Positions 7,489-15,287 of a stretch of 35,854 nucleotides of DNA are shown one piece after another. This DNA is from Anaerolineaceae bacterium (lineage in GTDB: Bacteria; Chloroflexota; Anaerolineae; Anaerolineales; Anaerolineaceae). The translations under genes were made by a program, and so were the position numbers. The DNA lies in assembly GCA_002702705.1 (NCBI GenBank), contig PABH01000058.1, positions 1-35,854 of the forward strand, written 5' to 3'. The first letter of the stretch is position 1. Each line of letters opens with the position of its first letter. The notes beneath the pieces are model-generated. The model saw only the letters and a list, made by a program, of their open reading frames with translations, searched no databases and had not been told where the DNA came from.

Positions 7489-7878
7489 ATGCGTAAATTA
7501 ACCATGATGATTGTATTGTTAACCCTGGTCCTCAGCCTGTCAGCTTGTGCCGGTGGTGGCGCCGATGCACCCGAAAAAGCAACCGAGGCCTACTTAAACG
7601 CCCTGGTCGCCGCCGATGCGGACCGCATGAGCACCCTCTCTTGCGCCGATTGGGAAAGTAACGCCATGTTGGAGCTGGACTCCTTCCAGGCGGTCGAGGC
7701 TTCCTTAAAAGACATGACCTGTTCCAAAACCGGTGAAGACGGCGAAACCGCCCTGGTTACCTGCCAGGGACAGATCGTTGCCAGTTACAACGGCGAAGAT
7801 ACCGCCATCGATTTAAACAGCCGCGTGTATGAAATGACCCAAGCTGGCGGTGAGTGGCTGGTATGCGGTTACCGTTAA
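7489..7878 (+). CDS. Small secreted lipoprotein
   Basis: This 129-residue protein has a lipoprotein signal: MRKL, a hydrophobic core and the lipobox LSAC with lipidated C20. The mature part (EKATEAYLNALVAADADRMSTLSC...) resembles the small alpha+beta fold of DUF4878/NTF2-like lipoproteins, with E-W-L-V-C near the end; C46, C78, C91 and C126 may form disulfides. It is probably anchored on the outside of the membrane. The gene opens an operon: the next reading frame overlaps its end and leads into an MBOAT acyltransferase and an SGNH-like protein, so it may assist acylation of an envelope polymer. Start and SD (GGAGGTAATAACC ATG) are clear. No enzymatic motif is visible. Confidence 0.85.
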   Translation: MRKLTMMIVLLTLVLSLSACAGGGADAPEKATEAYLNALVAADADRMSTLSCADWESNAMLELDSFQAVEASLKDMTCSKTGEDGETALVTCQGQIVASYNGEDTAIDLNSRVYEMTQAGGEWLVCGYR

Positions 7879-8000
7879 AACTTTGGTCCAAATTGTGGAC
7901 CAGGGAAAACCGTTGGGCTGTGGCCTTGTTTTTAATTGTCGTGTTGGTGATCATCCTGACTGCTGACAGTGCCCCATTATGGATTTACCAGGGTTTTTAA
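7863..8000 (+). CDS. 45-residue single-pass membrane peptide
   Basis: A short ORF begins with an ATG 16 bases inside the end of the lipoprotein gene and stops with TAA directly against the ATG of the MBOAT gene (8001). The product has a basic, tryptophan-rich N-terminus (MRLPLKLWSKLWTRENRW), then a hydrophobic helix at residues about 19-33 and an aromatic C-terminal tail (APLWIYQGF). Overlap on one side and zero spacing on the other indicate translational coupling. By position it could be a small subunit or assembly factor of the MBOAT complex, comparable in size to the DltX peptide of dlt operons, although I see no sequence match to that family. Confidence 0.65.
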   Translation: MRLPLKLWSKLWTRENRWAVALFLIVVLVIILTADSAPLWIYQGF

Positions 8001-9428
8001 ATGTTAATTCGTGATATTTTCATTTTCGCTGCCCTGGCAGTTCTCTTTCGTCTGATCAGCCGCGGAAAAGCCCGCGGCTGGCTTTTGTTAATCACATCCA
8101 CCCTGGTCATTTACTGGATGCAGCCCGCCATGCCGCTGCGCTCTCTCGATTTCTGGCTGCCGACCCTCACCCTGGCGATCACTGTCTTTTCCTGGCTGCT
8201 GACAGCTGAGGAGGAACAAAAAACAGAAAAACAAAATTGGCTGACAGCTGTGCTTTTGGTGGGGCTGGTGATTCTAATCGCCTTAACCCGTTACCTCAGC
8301 CTGGACGGGCTGATCACGGCCAACCGCCCGCCGTTAACCGTGCAGGTGCTGGTGGGTCTGGTCATTTTGGCGGCAGTTGGTTTCGTCATTGGATGGTTCA
8401 GCAGACAAAAGGCTTGGTTAACGGGCGGGATCATTTTTCTTTTGGTTTTGTTTCTGATCTTAAAATCACCAGCTTTATCCCTATGGAGCAGTGTCGGTTT
8501 GCGCTCCATGCTGGGACAATCCACTCAAAATGCGACCGCATTTGATATCCGCTGGTTGGGGTTTTCGTATGTCGCCTTCCGCCTGATCCACACCATCCGC
8601 GACCGGCAGAATAACCGCCTGAAAGCGGTTACCCTGCAGGAATATGTTAATTACGTTATCTTTTTTCCGGCTTTTTCCGCCGGTCCGATCGATAAACTGC
8701 CGCGTTTTGCCAAAGACTTACGTGAGCCGCTTGTATTTTACAATCCGCAATTGGCCGACGCCTTTTACCGCCTGGTGGTAGGGATCTTTAAAAAATACGC
8801 CATCGCCGATTCCCTGTCGTTGATTGCTCTCAACAGCCAGAACGCAGCCCAAACGCAGGGTGCCGGATATACCTGGGTATTGGTGTATGCTTATGCGTTT
8901 ATGATTTATTATGATTTTGCCGGGTATACCGATATCGCCATTGGGCTGGGCAAACTCTTGGGGATCGACCTGCCGGAGAACTTCAACCGCCCATACATGA
9001 AAAACAACCTGACTCAATTTTGGAATAACTGGCATATGACGCTCACCCAGTGGTTCCGGGCGTATTTCTTTAACCCCTTCACCCGCAGTCTGCGCACCCG
9101 CTATAAAAACTTGAGTGTGGGCTGGGTCATTTTAATCACCCAGGTCTCAACCATGGTGCTGATTGGTTTATGGCACGGTATCACCTGGAATTTTGTCCTA
9201 TGGGGCCTGTGGCATGGCTTGGGTTTGTTTGTGCAGAACCGTTTCAGTGATTGGGTAAAACCCAGGTTGGCGCAACTGCAAGATAAACCGCGTTTGCAGA
9301 ATTTCTTGAACGGTTTTAACACCGTCCTGACCTTCCATTTTGTAGCTTTGGGTTGGGTCTGGTTTGCCTTGCCGCAGGTGGGTTTATCCTGGCAGGTTAT
9401 TCTATCAAGTTTGGGCCTGGCTGGGTAA
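8001..9428 (+). CDS. MBOAT-family membrane O-acyltransferase (AlgI/DltB-like)
   Basis: This is a 475-residue polytopic membrane protein with about ten to twelve hydrophobic segments. The MBOAT signature is clear in the second half: FFPAFSAGPI, YYDFAGYTDIAIGLGKLLGI, LPENFNRPY, NNWHMTLTQWFRAYFFNPF and GLWHGITWNFVLWGLWHG. H392 in the last motif is the usual catalytic histidine and H345 the second conserved one. Family members move acyl groups (acetyl in AlgI, D-alanyl in DltB) across the membrane to envelope polymers. Here a small membrane peptide precedes it with no gap and an SGNH-type protein follows after 12 bases, the classic pairing for polysaccharide O-acetylation. The N-terminal half is less conserved than the catalytic half. 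Confidence 0.92.
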   Translation: MLIRDIFIFAALAVLFRLISRGKARGWLLLITSTLVIYWMQPAMPLRSLDFWLPTLTLAITVFSWLLTAEEEQKTEKQNWLTAVLLVGLVILIALTRYLSLDGLITANRPPLTVQVLVGLVILAAVGFVIGWFSRQKAWLTGGIIFLLVLFLILKSPALSLWSSVGLRSMLGQSTQNATAFDIRWLGFSYVAFRLIHTIRDRQNNRLKAVTLQEYVNYVIFFPAFSAGPIDKLPRFAKDLREPLVFYNPQLADAFYRLVVGIFKKYAIADSLSLIALNSQNAAQTQGAGYTWVLVYAYAFMIYYDFAGYTDIAIGLGKLLGIDLPENFNRPYMKNNLTQFWNNWHMTLTQWFRAYFFNPFTRSLRTRYKNLSVGWVILITQVSTMVLIGLWHGITWNFVLWGLWHGLGLFVQNRFSDWVKPRLAQLQDKPRLQNFLNGFNTVLTFHFVALGWVWFALPQVGLSWQVILSSLGLAG

Positions 9429-9440
9429 GGGAGGATTTTG

Positions 9441-10535
9441 ATGGATTTGAAATTTTACCGTAATGTGATCCTCAAAGCGTTCTTTTTATTTATAGTATTG
9501 AACCTGATTCTTGTTTCTATACCCCCCTCCACAGGTGGCAAGCAGTTTTCCATATATAACAGCCTGGTGCCGGGCCGGCTTCGTTTCCCCTTTGGTGAAA
9601 CCCCACGTGAAGCCTATAATTTCAGCCTGTATGATGTGGATGCCATGTTTGCGGCCCATGAAATAAACGGCGGTCTGTCGGATCGGGCTTTGAACGTTTT
9701 CCTGGTAGGGGATTCCTCGGTGTGGGGCACGTTGTTAACTCCACAGGAAACATTAGCCGGGCAGTTAAATAATTTCAACCTGACCTGCGGTGAAACCCCG
9801 CTTCATTTTTATAATCTTGGTTACCCAACCATTTCCCTTACCAAAGACTTGATGTTAATGGAAGAAACCAAAGCTTACAATCCCGATTTGGTACTATGGT
9901 TAACCACCTTAGAAGCTATGCCGCTCGAGAAACAGTTAGCTTCTCCGCTGGCAGAAAATAACCCCAGCCGGATCGAAACTCTGAATGAAACATACCGACT
10001 CGGTCTGATGGTTCCACCAAAAGCGGATTGGTGGCAGCGCACATTGTTTGGCAGGCGGCGGGCTATCGCCGATTGGGTGCGGCTGCAGGTTTACGGCATC
10101 ATGTGGGGAGCAACTGGAGTGGATCAGATTTATCCGGACTATACACCCGCTGCCTGGGATCTGGAAGCAGATGACAGTTATTATGATTTTGAACCGGATA
10201 CCCTGACCTCCGACACCCTGTTTTTGCAAGCCTTTCCGGCGGCACAGGATTTGTGGTCGGATACACCCTTGTTGGTCGTGAATGAGCCGATCATGATCAG
10301 CGGCGGCGAAAACAGCGACATCCGTTACAATTTCTTTTACCCACGCTGGGCTTATGACCAATACCGCCAGATACTGAGTGAAACAATGGGCAGCCTAAAC
10401 CAAAACTATGTGGATGCCTGGTGGTGGGTTCCCGCAGAGGAATTTACTAACTCCGCCATCCACCTCACTCCGGAAGGGGAGCGTTTGTTAGCCATTGGTT
10501 TGGAACCTTTCATCCTCGATGCAGTCTGCCCCTGA
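9441..10535 (+). CDS. Membrane-anchored SGNH-hydrolase-like partner of the MBOAT
   Basis: The protein has 364 residues. An N-terminal signal anchor lies at about 10-27. A GDSL/SGNH-type core follows: block I is NVFLVGDSSVWGTLL (S92), and the C-terminal block is NSAIHLTPEGERLL, which keeps the histidine; the usual aspartate three residues before it appears to be Ser (S-A-I-H), so the triad may be altered. Proteins of this kind (AlgJ/AlgX, DltD, PatB) accept the acyl group exported by an MBOAT and place it on the polymer outside the cell. The ATG at 9441 lies six bases after AAGGGAGG; a TTG directly before it is less likely. It is the last gene of the operon. Confidence 0.8.
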   Translation: MDLKFYRNVILKAFFLFIVLNLILVSIPPSTGGKQFSIYNSLVPGRLRFPFGETPREAYNFSLYDVDAMFAAHEINGGLSDRALNVFLVGDSSVWGTLLTPQETLAGQLNNFNLTCGETPLHFYNLGYPTISLTKDLMLMEETKAYNPDLVLWLTTLEAMPLEKQLASPLAENNPSRIETLNETYRLGLMVPPKADWWQRTLFGRRRAIADWVRLQVYGIMWGATGVDQIYPDYTPAAWDLEADDSYYDFEPDTLTSDTLFLQAFPAAQDLWSDTPLLVVNEPIMISGGENSDIRYNFFYPRWAYDQYRQILSETMGSLNQNYVDAWWWVPAEEFTNSAIHLTPEGERLLAIGLEPFILDAVCP

Positions 10536-10697
10536 AAAAGATACTCTCGAAGCAAAAACCCTAGTTTAATTGGATTTCAGGGTAGGTAGCATAAATTTAA
10601 CTTATAACAAGTAGCTGCACATTTTAATTTCTTTGTTTTATCGAAAAAACACACCCCTCGTGATTTTTGGGTAATTGTTTTTGAGAGCGGATGAACT

Positions 10698-11498
10698 TTA
10701 TCTGTTTAGCGGCAGGTCCAAATTTTCTAGGAATTGTAGGTAAACCTGGTTGAACTTTTGAGGTTGTTCCATGTTGGCACAGTGACCTGCATCGTTTATG
10801 ATACTAATTTCCGCGTTTGGTTCGAGCTGTGCCCATTCCCTTCCATGTTCAAGTGCTATAGGTAGATCATGATCGCCATAGACCAAAAACAAAGGATAAG
10901 GAACCGGATCGCTGGAGTCTTCAAATAATTTACCCATGCCTTGTAAATATACAATCGATTTTCGAGTGAAAGCTAGTGCTGATTTTAAGAATTTTTTATA
11001 AGCATGAGGTTGGTAGGTGGAGCGTTTTGCGATGTATTTGCGAAACCCATTCATATTAAAAACCAATAAAAATAACCAAGAAAATATTTCCCGATTTTGC
11101 GCTTTTTTTAATGATTGATTGTTTTTGTGGATGCTGTAGCCGCCAACGACTGTTACAGAAAGAGTATACTGTGGGTATTTTTTTGCGAACCCCTGTGCAA
11201 TCAACGAGCCTAAAGATACACCCATCAGATGGCATGTTTTAATTTGATATTGATCAAGAATACCACGTATATGTTCAATCGTCACATCAATTTGATCAGG
11301 TGTGGAAGTGGGTTGCGTAAGACCGTGACCTAACATGTCCAGCGATATTAAAAAATATGATTCGGATAAAGTATCCAATTGGTCGTTTAATGTTTGGTGG
11401 TCACCAAAAGCTGGATGAAGACAAACAATACATGGTTTTTCTGGATTGCCGCTGGTTTTGTAAAAAACATCATAATCGTGGTAATTAATACTCTGCAT
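10698..11498 (-). CDS. Alpha/beta hydrolase
   Basis: This 266-residue cytoplasmic protein has the alpha/beta hydrolase fold: an HPAFGD oxyanion region near residue 28, the nucleophile elbow GVSLGS (S95), an acid in VYGDHDLP (D209 or D211) and the catalytic histidine in DAGHCANME (H239). LDMLGHGLT is the usual strand-4 segment. The substrate is not evident; family members hydrolyse esters, lactones or C-C bonds. The gene overlaps the end of a PadR regulator by 14 bases, and its SD AAGGAG lies inside that gene, so the two are co-expressed. The substrate or product may be a ligand or an inducer-detoxification target. Confidence 0.88.
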   Translation of the reverse strand: MQSINYHDYDVFYKTSGNPEKPCIVCLHPAFGDHQTLNDQLDTLSESYFLISLDMLGHGLTQPTSTPDQIDVTIEHIRGILDQYQIKTCHLMGVSLGSLIAQGFAKKYPQYTLSVTVVGGYSIHKNNQSLKKAQNREIFSWLFLLVFNMNGFRKYIAKRSTYQPHAYKKFLKSALAFTRKSIVYLQGMGKLFEDSSDPVPYPLFLVYGDHDLPIALEHGREWAQLEPNAEISIINDAGHCANMEQPQKFNQVYLQFLENLDLPLNR

Positions 11499-12036
11499 GA
11501 AGATTCTCCTTTTGAATGCTGCGTTTTAGTTCTTCAAACCACTCAATTTCCAATCTTAATTGTTGAACGCCATAATCTAGTGTATGTAATTGAAACTTGA
11601 CGACTTCTTTTTTATCCTGAAAACTTTCAGGTATTGTCAGGTTGGTTTGGAATGAACATATCTCTTCATATTCGATTCTTAATTTTTTTACATAGTCATC
11701 CACTAATCGAAATTGATCCTCAGGTTGAATGAACCCGAAAAAAAATACCCGTACCAATACTTCATTATTAAATTTATTTACTGGAATTTCACTTAACATC
11801 CAGTCAAAAAAGGCTTTTTTACCGGCAGCAGTAATGAAATACACTTTTTTATTTCGTCCGTCTTTCACCGCTTCAGAAAAACCTATCTGCTGATTTGCCA
11901 GTAGATTTTTAATTGCGTTTTGGATGGACCCGTAACTAGCAGCATAAAATGGTGAAATTTTCTTCTCGAGTGTGGTCTTGATATCATAAATTGTCAGGTT
12001 TCGGATCATTAACAATCCGAGAATGAGATATAACAT
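11485..12036 (-). CDS. PadR-family transcriptional regulator
   Basis: This is a 183-residue PadR protein. The N-terminal winged helix (LILGLLMIRNLTIYDIKTTLEKKISPFY, then SYGSIQNAIKNLLANQQIGF) and wing (GRNKKVYFITAAGKKAFFDWM) are canonical. The C-terminal helices serve for dimerisation (VDDYVKKLRIEYEEICSFQ and LHTLDYGVQQLRLEIEWFEEL). PadR proteins repress genes, often their own, until a phenolic or lipophilic compound binds. Here the downstream coupled gene is an alpha/beta hydrolase and a palindrome sits about 30 bases upstream of the start, so autorepression is likely. AAGGAG lies five bases from the ATG. Confidence 0.93.
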   Translation of the reverse strand: MLYLILGLLMIRNLTIYDIKTTLEKKISPFYAASYGSIQNAIKNLLANQQIGFSEAVKDGRNKKVYFITAAGKKAFFDWMLSEIPVNKFNNEVLVRVFFFGFIQPEDQFRLVDDYVKKLRIEYEEICSFQTNLTIPESFQDKKEVVKFQLHTLDYGVQQLRLEIEWFEELKRSIQKENLHAEY

Positions 12037-12063
12037 AGGACTCCTTAATCTTTAACACTCATC

Positions 12064-12087
12064 GTAATATTACTAATAGTAATATAC
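12064..12087 (-). promoter_or_regulatory. Palindromic operator candidate for the PadR gene
   Basis: ATATTACT (12067-12074) and AGTAATAT (12078-12085) form a perfect 8-base inverted repeat with a three-base centre; the left half also contains the self-complementary GTAATATTAC. It lies 28 bases upstream of the PadR start codon, where a repressor would block transcription. AT-rich dyads with ...ACT-AGT... arms are typical PadR sites. Confidence 0.6.
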
Positions 12088-12193
12088 AAAAACACCAATG
12101 TCAAGAGCGTTTTTCCTTACCCTGAAAAGTTTCTGTTTGGCGAAAGGATTGGCAAACATCAAATGTAATAATCTCGGGTATGACATTTATCAC

Positions 12194-12260
12194 TTGTGAA
12201 AAAAGACACATAGGCTTATTATTGAAATATATATAACAAGTTATAACAAACTATAACAAA
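12194..12260 (+). promoter_or_regulatory. Promoter and three helically phased TATAACAA repeats
   Basis: TTGTGA (12194-12199), a 17-base spacer and TATTAT (12217-12222) form a reasonable promoter for the sulfur operon. TATAACAA then occurs three times at exactly 10-base spacing (12232, 12242, 12252), ending 12 bases before the regulator's start codon. Repeats on one face of the helix suggest an operator bound cooperatively, probably by the encoded HTH-PocR protein itself. No clear Shine-Dalgarno is present. Confidence 0.6.
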
Positions 12261-12271
12261 TTGAAAAAATT

Positions 12272-13015
12272 ATGGAAAAATTTTACACGAGCAAACAAGT
12301 TCAAGATCTTTTTAAAGTAGACCGGATTACGGTTTATCGCATGCTTCAGGATGGTCGTCTGAAGGGTGTCAAGATAGGCACTCAGTGGCGATTTCCGGAA
12401 AGTGAAATCGAACGTTTGTTAGGGGGAGACACGGCTGCGGTAGATATGGATCCTGATGTGGATACCAGTTTTCCAGTGCATTGTGTACAAACCATTCAGG
12501 ATTTATTCTCATCTGTTGGACAGGTTAGTGCACTGGTGGTTGATCAAAATGGCAATTTGGTAACAGAGATTAGTAAACCCAGTAAGTTTTGCCAAATGAT
12601 TTTATCCACGCCAACTGGCAAAGAAGCCTGCCAACGGTGTTGGTCAGAATCCGCTCGCCAAGGTGTTTCCCAGAATAAGATCTTTACTTGTCATGCGGGT
12701 TTAAATTATGTGGGTACTTCCATTGTGCATGAACGTGAAGTTGAAGGCATGTTCTTAATGGGAGAAATTTATTTACAAAAGCCGAATGAGTTGGAAGCCG
12801 AGAACCGCTATGAAGAATTGGCACGAACTCATGGTTTATCCGTTAAAGAATTAAAGAAAGCAGCTTTAGAAATTCCGGTGTTAGATGAAACCCAGCGAAA
12901 TCACTTGACTTTACAACCGGCTGCAGCTGCCCGTGCGGTGGAAAGTATATTAAATGAACGTGGTGGTTTTCTAAAACGTTTACAAGAAATTGCGAATTTG
13001 ACGCAAAATTTATAA
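12272..13015 (+). CDS. HTH-PocR ligand-binding transcriptional regulator
   Basis: The protein has 247 residues. Residues 1-50 are an excisionase/MerR-type helix-turn-helix (FYTSKQVQDLFKVDRITVYRMLQDGRLKGVKIGTQWRFPESEIERLL). Residues about 70-240 form a PocR-like sensory domain with its cysteine set C107, C120, C123 and C140 (GKEACQRCWSE, FTCHAGL), followed by the VGTSIV and MFLMGEIY segments. PocR domains bind small hydrocarbon-type ligands, and the cysteines could also hold a metal or react with sulfur species. The gene lies 11 bases before a sulfide:quinone oxidoreductase gene, so it very probably controls the sulfur operon and itself. The start codon lacks a clear SD but is preceded by three direct repeats. 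Confidence 0.85.
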   Translation: MEKFYTSKQVQDLFKVDRITVYRMLQDGRLKGVKIGTQWRFPESEIERLLGGDTAAVDMDPDVDTSFPVHCVQTIQDLFSSVGQVSALVVDQNGNLVTEISKPSKFCQMILSTPTGKEACQRCWSESARQGVSQNKIFTCHAGLNYVGTSIVHEREVEGMFLMGEIYLQKPNELEAENRYEELARTHGLSVKELKKAALEIPVLDETQRNHLTLQPAAAARAVESILNERGGFLKRLQEIANLTQNL

Positions 13016-13026
13016 GGAGTTTGATG

Positions 13027-14268
13027 ATGAAAAAAATTGTTATCCTCGGTGCGGGTACAGCAGGAACAATGGTAGCGAACCGGTTTTCCAAAATGTTGGA
13101 TCTCAATCAATGGCAGGTTACCCTGGTTGATGAAGACCCAATCCATTATTACCAGGCAGGTTATATTTTTATGCCATTTGGGATGCAGGATGAAAAAGGG
13201 ATTGTAAAACCCAAGAAAAAATATATTCCATCCAGTATGAATTTGGTTCAGGCCACAATTAAGAGTATCGAGCCGGAAAACAACCGCGTTTCATTGGATA
13301 ACGGTACTACCCTCGATTATGATTACCTGATTGTTGCCACCGGTTGTGATATTTACCCTGAAGAAACTCCTGGTTTGGCGGAACATGAGTGGGGTAAATC
13401 CATTCATACCTTTTATAACTTGGAGGGGGCTAAAAAATTACAACAAAAATTGCAAACCTGGCAAGGTGGGCGATTGGTTGTAAATGTTGTGGAAAACCCG
13501 ATTAAATGTCCGGTTGCTCCGATGGAATTTTTAATGTTGGCTGATTATTGGTTCACCAAACGTGGTATGCGGGATAAAGTGGAGCTGGTTTACGCAACCC
13601 CATTACCCGGTGCTTTCACCAAACCGATTGCTTCCAAAATGATTGGCGATTTATTAGACAAAAAGAACATCAAAGTTGAGTCGGAATTTTATGTAGAACG
13701 TGCTGAACCGGATGCCAAAAAGATTGTTTCTTACGATGAACGTGAAGTCGATTATGATCTTTTGGTAAGTATTCCTGTAAATAAAGGTGCAGATGTGGTT
13801 GGAGAAGCCGGTTTGGGTGATGACTTAAACTTTGCATATGTCAACAAACACACTTTCTTATCCGACAAATTTGATAATATCTTTGTTTTGGGTGATGCTG
13901 CCAATGTGCCAACTTCCAAAGCTGGTTCTGTAGCCCATTATTCAATTGATCTATTTGGTGAAAATTTTGAGCGCTATATTAATGGTAAAGAATTAGTACC
14001 GGAATTTGATGGCCATGCCAATTGTTTTGTGGAATCTGGTTACGGGAAAGGCGTATTAATCGACTTTAATTACGAGCAGCAACCACTGCCAGGAACTTTC
14101 CCCATACCAGGGATTGGCCCCTTCCAACTTCTCAAAAACACAAGGATTAACCATTTAGGAAAATTATCTTTCCAATGGATGTATTGGAATATCCTGATGC
14201 GTGGTTTGCATATTCCGCTGCCCGCTAATATGGTGATGGCTGGAAAAAAACAAGTAACAGTTAATTGA
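13027..14268 (+). CDS. Sulfide:quinone oxidoreductase-like flavoprotein
   Basis: This is a 413-residue FAD enzyme. The N-terminal dinucleotide motif is ILGAGTAGTM, the second FAD segment is YDYLIVATGCD, and the flavin-binding end is NIFVLGDAANVPTSKAG. Three cysteines occupy the positions seen in sulfide:quinone oxidoreductases: C107 (ATGCDI), C161 (IKCPVAP) and C333 (HANCFVESG). C161 and C333 are the likely redox pair that takes sulfide sulfur to polysulfide; electrons pass to quinone. The basic C-terminal segment (HLGKLSFQWMYWNILMRG) is the amphipathic membrane contact. Starts at 13021 or 13024 are possible, but the ATG at 13027 has the best spacing to GGAG. DsrC-like and DsrE-like genes follow, giving a path for the oxidised sulfur. 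Confidence 0.9.
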   Translation: MKKIVILGAGTAGTMVANRFSKMLDLNQWQVTLVDEDPIHYYQAGYIFMPFGMQDEKGIVKPKKKYIPSSMNLVQATIKSIEPENNRVSLDNGTTLDYDYLIVATGCDIYPEETPGLAEHEWGKSIHTFYNLEGAKKLQQKLQTWQGGRLVVNVVENPIKCPVAPMEFLMLADYWFTKRGMRDKVELVYATPLPGAFTKPIASKMIGDLLDKKNIKVESEFYVERAEPDAKKIVSYDEREVDYDLLVSIPVNKGADVVGEAGLGDDLNFAYVNKHTFLSDKFDNIFVLGDAANVPTSKAGSVAHYSIDLFGENFERYINGKELVPEFDGHANCFVESGYGKGVLIDFNYEQQPLPGTFPIPGIGPFQLLKNTRINHLGKLSFQWMYWNILMRGLHIPLPANMVMAGKKQVTVN

Positions 14269-14336
14269 AGAAAAAAACGAACGAACCGGTAAACATACCG
14301 ATTTAAGAATAAATAAATTTTTATGGAGAATAAAAG

Positions 14337-14654
14337 ATGACTACCAAAGTAATTGCAGGAAATACAGTTGATGTAAATGAAGAAGGTTTTTTGACCAATC
14401 CAAATGAATGGAATAAAGAAATCGCAGCAGAATTGGCAAAAGAAGAAGGAATCGATGCTTTAACAGAATCCCATTGGACCGTGATCGATTTTTGTCGCAC
14501 TTCCGCTGCCGATAGCGGTAAGGCTCCTACCTTACGCGCCATCACCAGTGGTTCTGGTGTTAGCACCAAGGATCTCTTTAAACTTTTCCCCAAAGGACCT
14601 GCCAAGAAAGTTGCTAAAATTTCCGGTTTGGGAAAACCCGAAGGTTGTGTCTAG
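14337..14654 (+). CDS. DsrC/TusE-family sulfur carrier with a single C-terminal cysteine
   Basis: This is a 105-residue protein of the DsrC/TusE/gamma-sulfite-reductase family: GFLTNPNEWNKEIA, GIDALTESHWTVIDF and the C-terminal arm LFPKGPAKKVAKISGLGKPEGCV. The penultimate-residue cysteine (C104) is present, but the second cysteine of true DsrC, eleven residues earlier, is alanine (A93). It therefore cannot form the DsrC trisulfide used with DsrAB and is of TusE-like, persulfide-carrying type. Another cysteine, C53, lies in the helical part. The genes before and after are sulfide:quinone oxidoreductase and a DsrE-like sulfurtransferase, so it probably receives sulfane sulfur from one of them. 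SD GGAG precedes the ATG. Confidence 0.9.
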   Translation: MTTKVIAGNTVDVNEEGFLTNPNEWNKEIAAELAKEEGIDALTESHWTVIDFCRTSAADSGKAPTLRAITSGSGVSTKDLFKLFPKGPAKKVAKISGLGKPEGCV

Positions 14655-14691
14655 GCCTAATATTTTACGGAAATAACAGGAGAAAAATAAA

Positions 14692-15195
14692 ATGAATGAT
14701 GAACCAAGAAAGATGGCTTTTATTTGTTCCAAAGGTAACCTTGATATGGCTTACCCGGCATTGATTATGGGTTGGGCTGCTTTGGGCAATGGTTTAGATG
14801 TAACCCTGTTCTTTACCTTTTGGGGTATGGACTTAATTAACAAACATCGTGTGGATCATTTGGAATTAGCCCCGGTGGGTAATACCAGTATGAAAATGAG
14901 CATGATGGGTGTTAAGAACCCTAATCTGGGTATTCCGAATATTATGGGTGTTTTACCAGGTATGACGGCATTTGCCACCAAATTAATGAAAGATAAGATC
15001 GCTGATTTGGAAGTGCCTCCGGTACGTGAGTTTATGGAAATGTTAGCAGATGCTGGCGCTCATATGTATGCCTGTAAAATGTCGGTTGATATGATGGATC
15101 TTAAAGAAGATGATTTTATTGATGGCGTGGAAGCAGTTGTTACAGCTGCTGATTTCATCGACATGGTTGATGGTGCTCAGATAATTTTTATCTAA
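14692..15195 (+). CDS. DsrE2-like sulfurtransferase
   Basis: This 167-residue protein is of the DsrE/DsrF-like fold, DsrE2 type: KMAFICSKGNLDMAYPALIMGWAALG, then VTLFFTFWGMDLIN and a C-terminal MLADAGAHMYACKMSVDMM segment holding the conserved cysteine C128; C12 lies in the first strand. Such proteins carry sulfane sulfur as persulfide between rhodanese, TusA and DsrC-like partners. The hydrophobic middle (GIPNIMGVLPGMTAF) suggests membrane contact. It ends the sulfur operon, with AGGAG before its ATG and a strong terminator 20 bases after its stop. No tusA or rhodanese gene is nearby, so the TusE-like protein upstream is the likely partner. Confidence 0.88.
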   Translation: MNDEPRKMAFICSKGNLDMAYPALIMGWAALGNGLDVTLFFTFWGMDLINKHRVDHLELAPVGNTSMKMSMMGVKNPNLGIPNIMGVLPGMTAFATKLMKDKIADLEVPPVREFMEMLADAGAHMYACKMSVDMMDLKEDDFIDGVEAVVTAADFIDMVDGAQIIFI

Positions 15196-15215
15196 AGCCG
15201 GACTGAAAGTTAATG

Positions 15216-15250
15216 AAGCCCCTCTCTTGAATTCAAGGTGGGGCTTTTTT
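15216..15250 (+). terminator. Rho-independent terminator of the sulfur operon
   Basis: AAGCCCC pairs with GGGGCTT around an inner self-complementary CTTGAATTCAAG, followed by TTTTTT. It separates the sulfur operon from the convergent phosphatase gene. Confidence 0.85.
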
Positions 15251-15287
15251 GTTCTTGATTTTCCCAAAGCGGAGTCGTCGTAGAAAA

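Noticed and set aside
10536-10697. Short stem ACCCT/AGGGT between the SGNH and hydrolase genes as a terminator
   Set aside because: Only five base pairs, a long loop and no T-tract.
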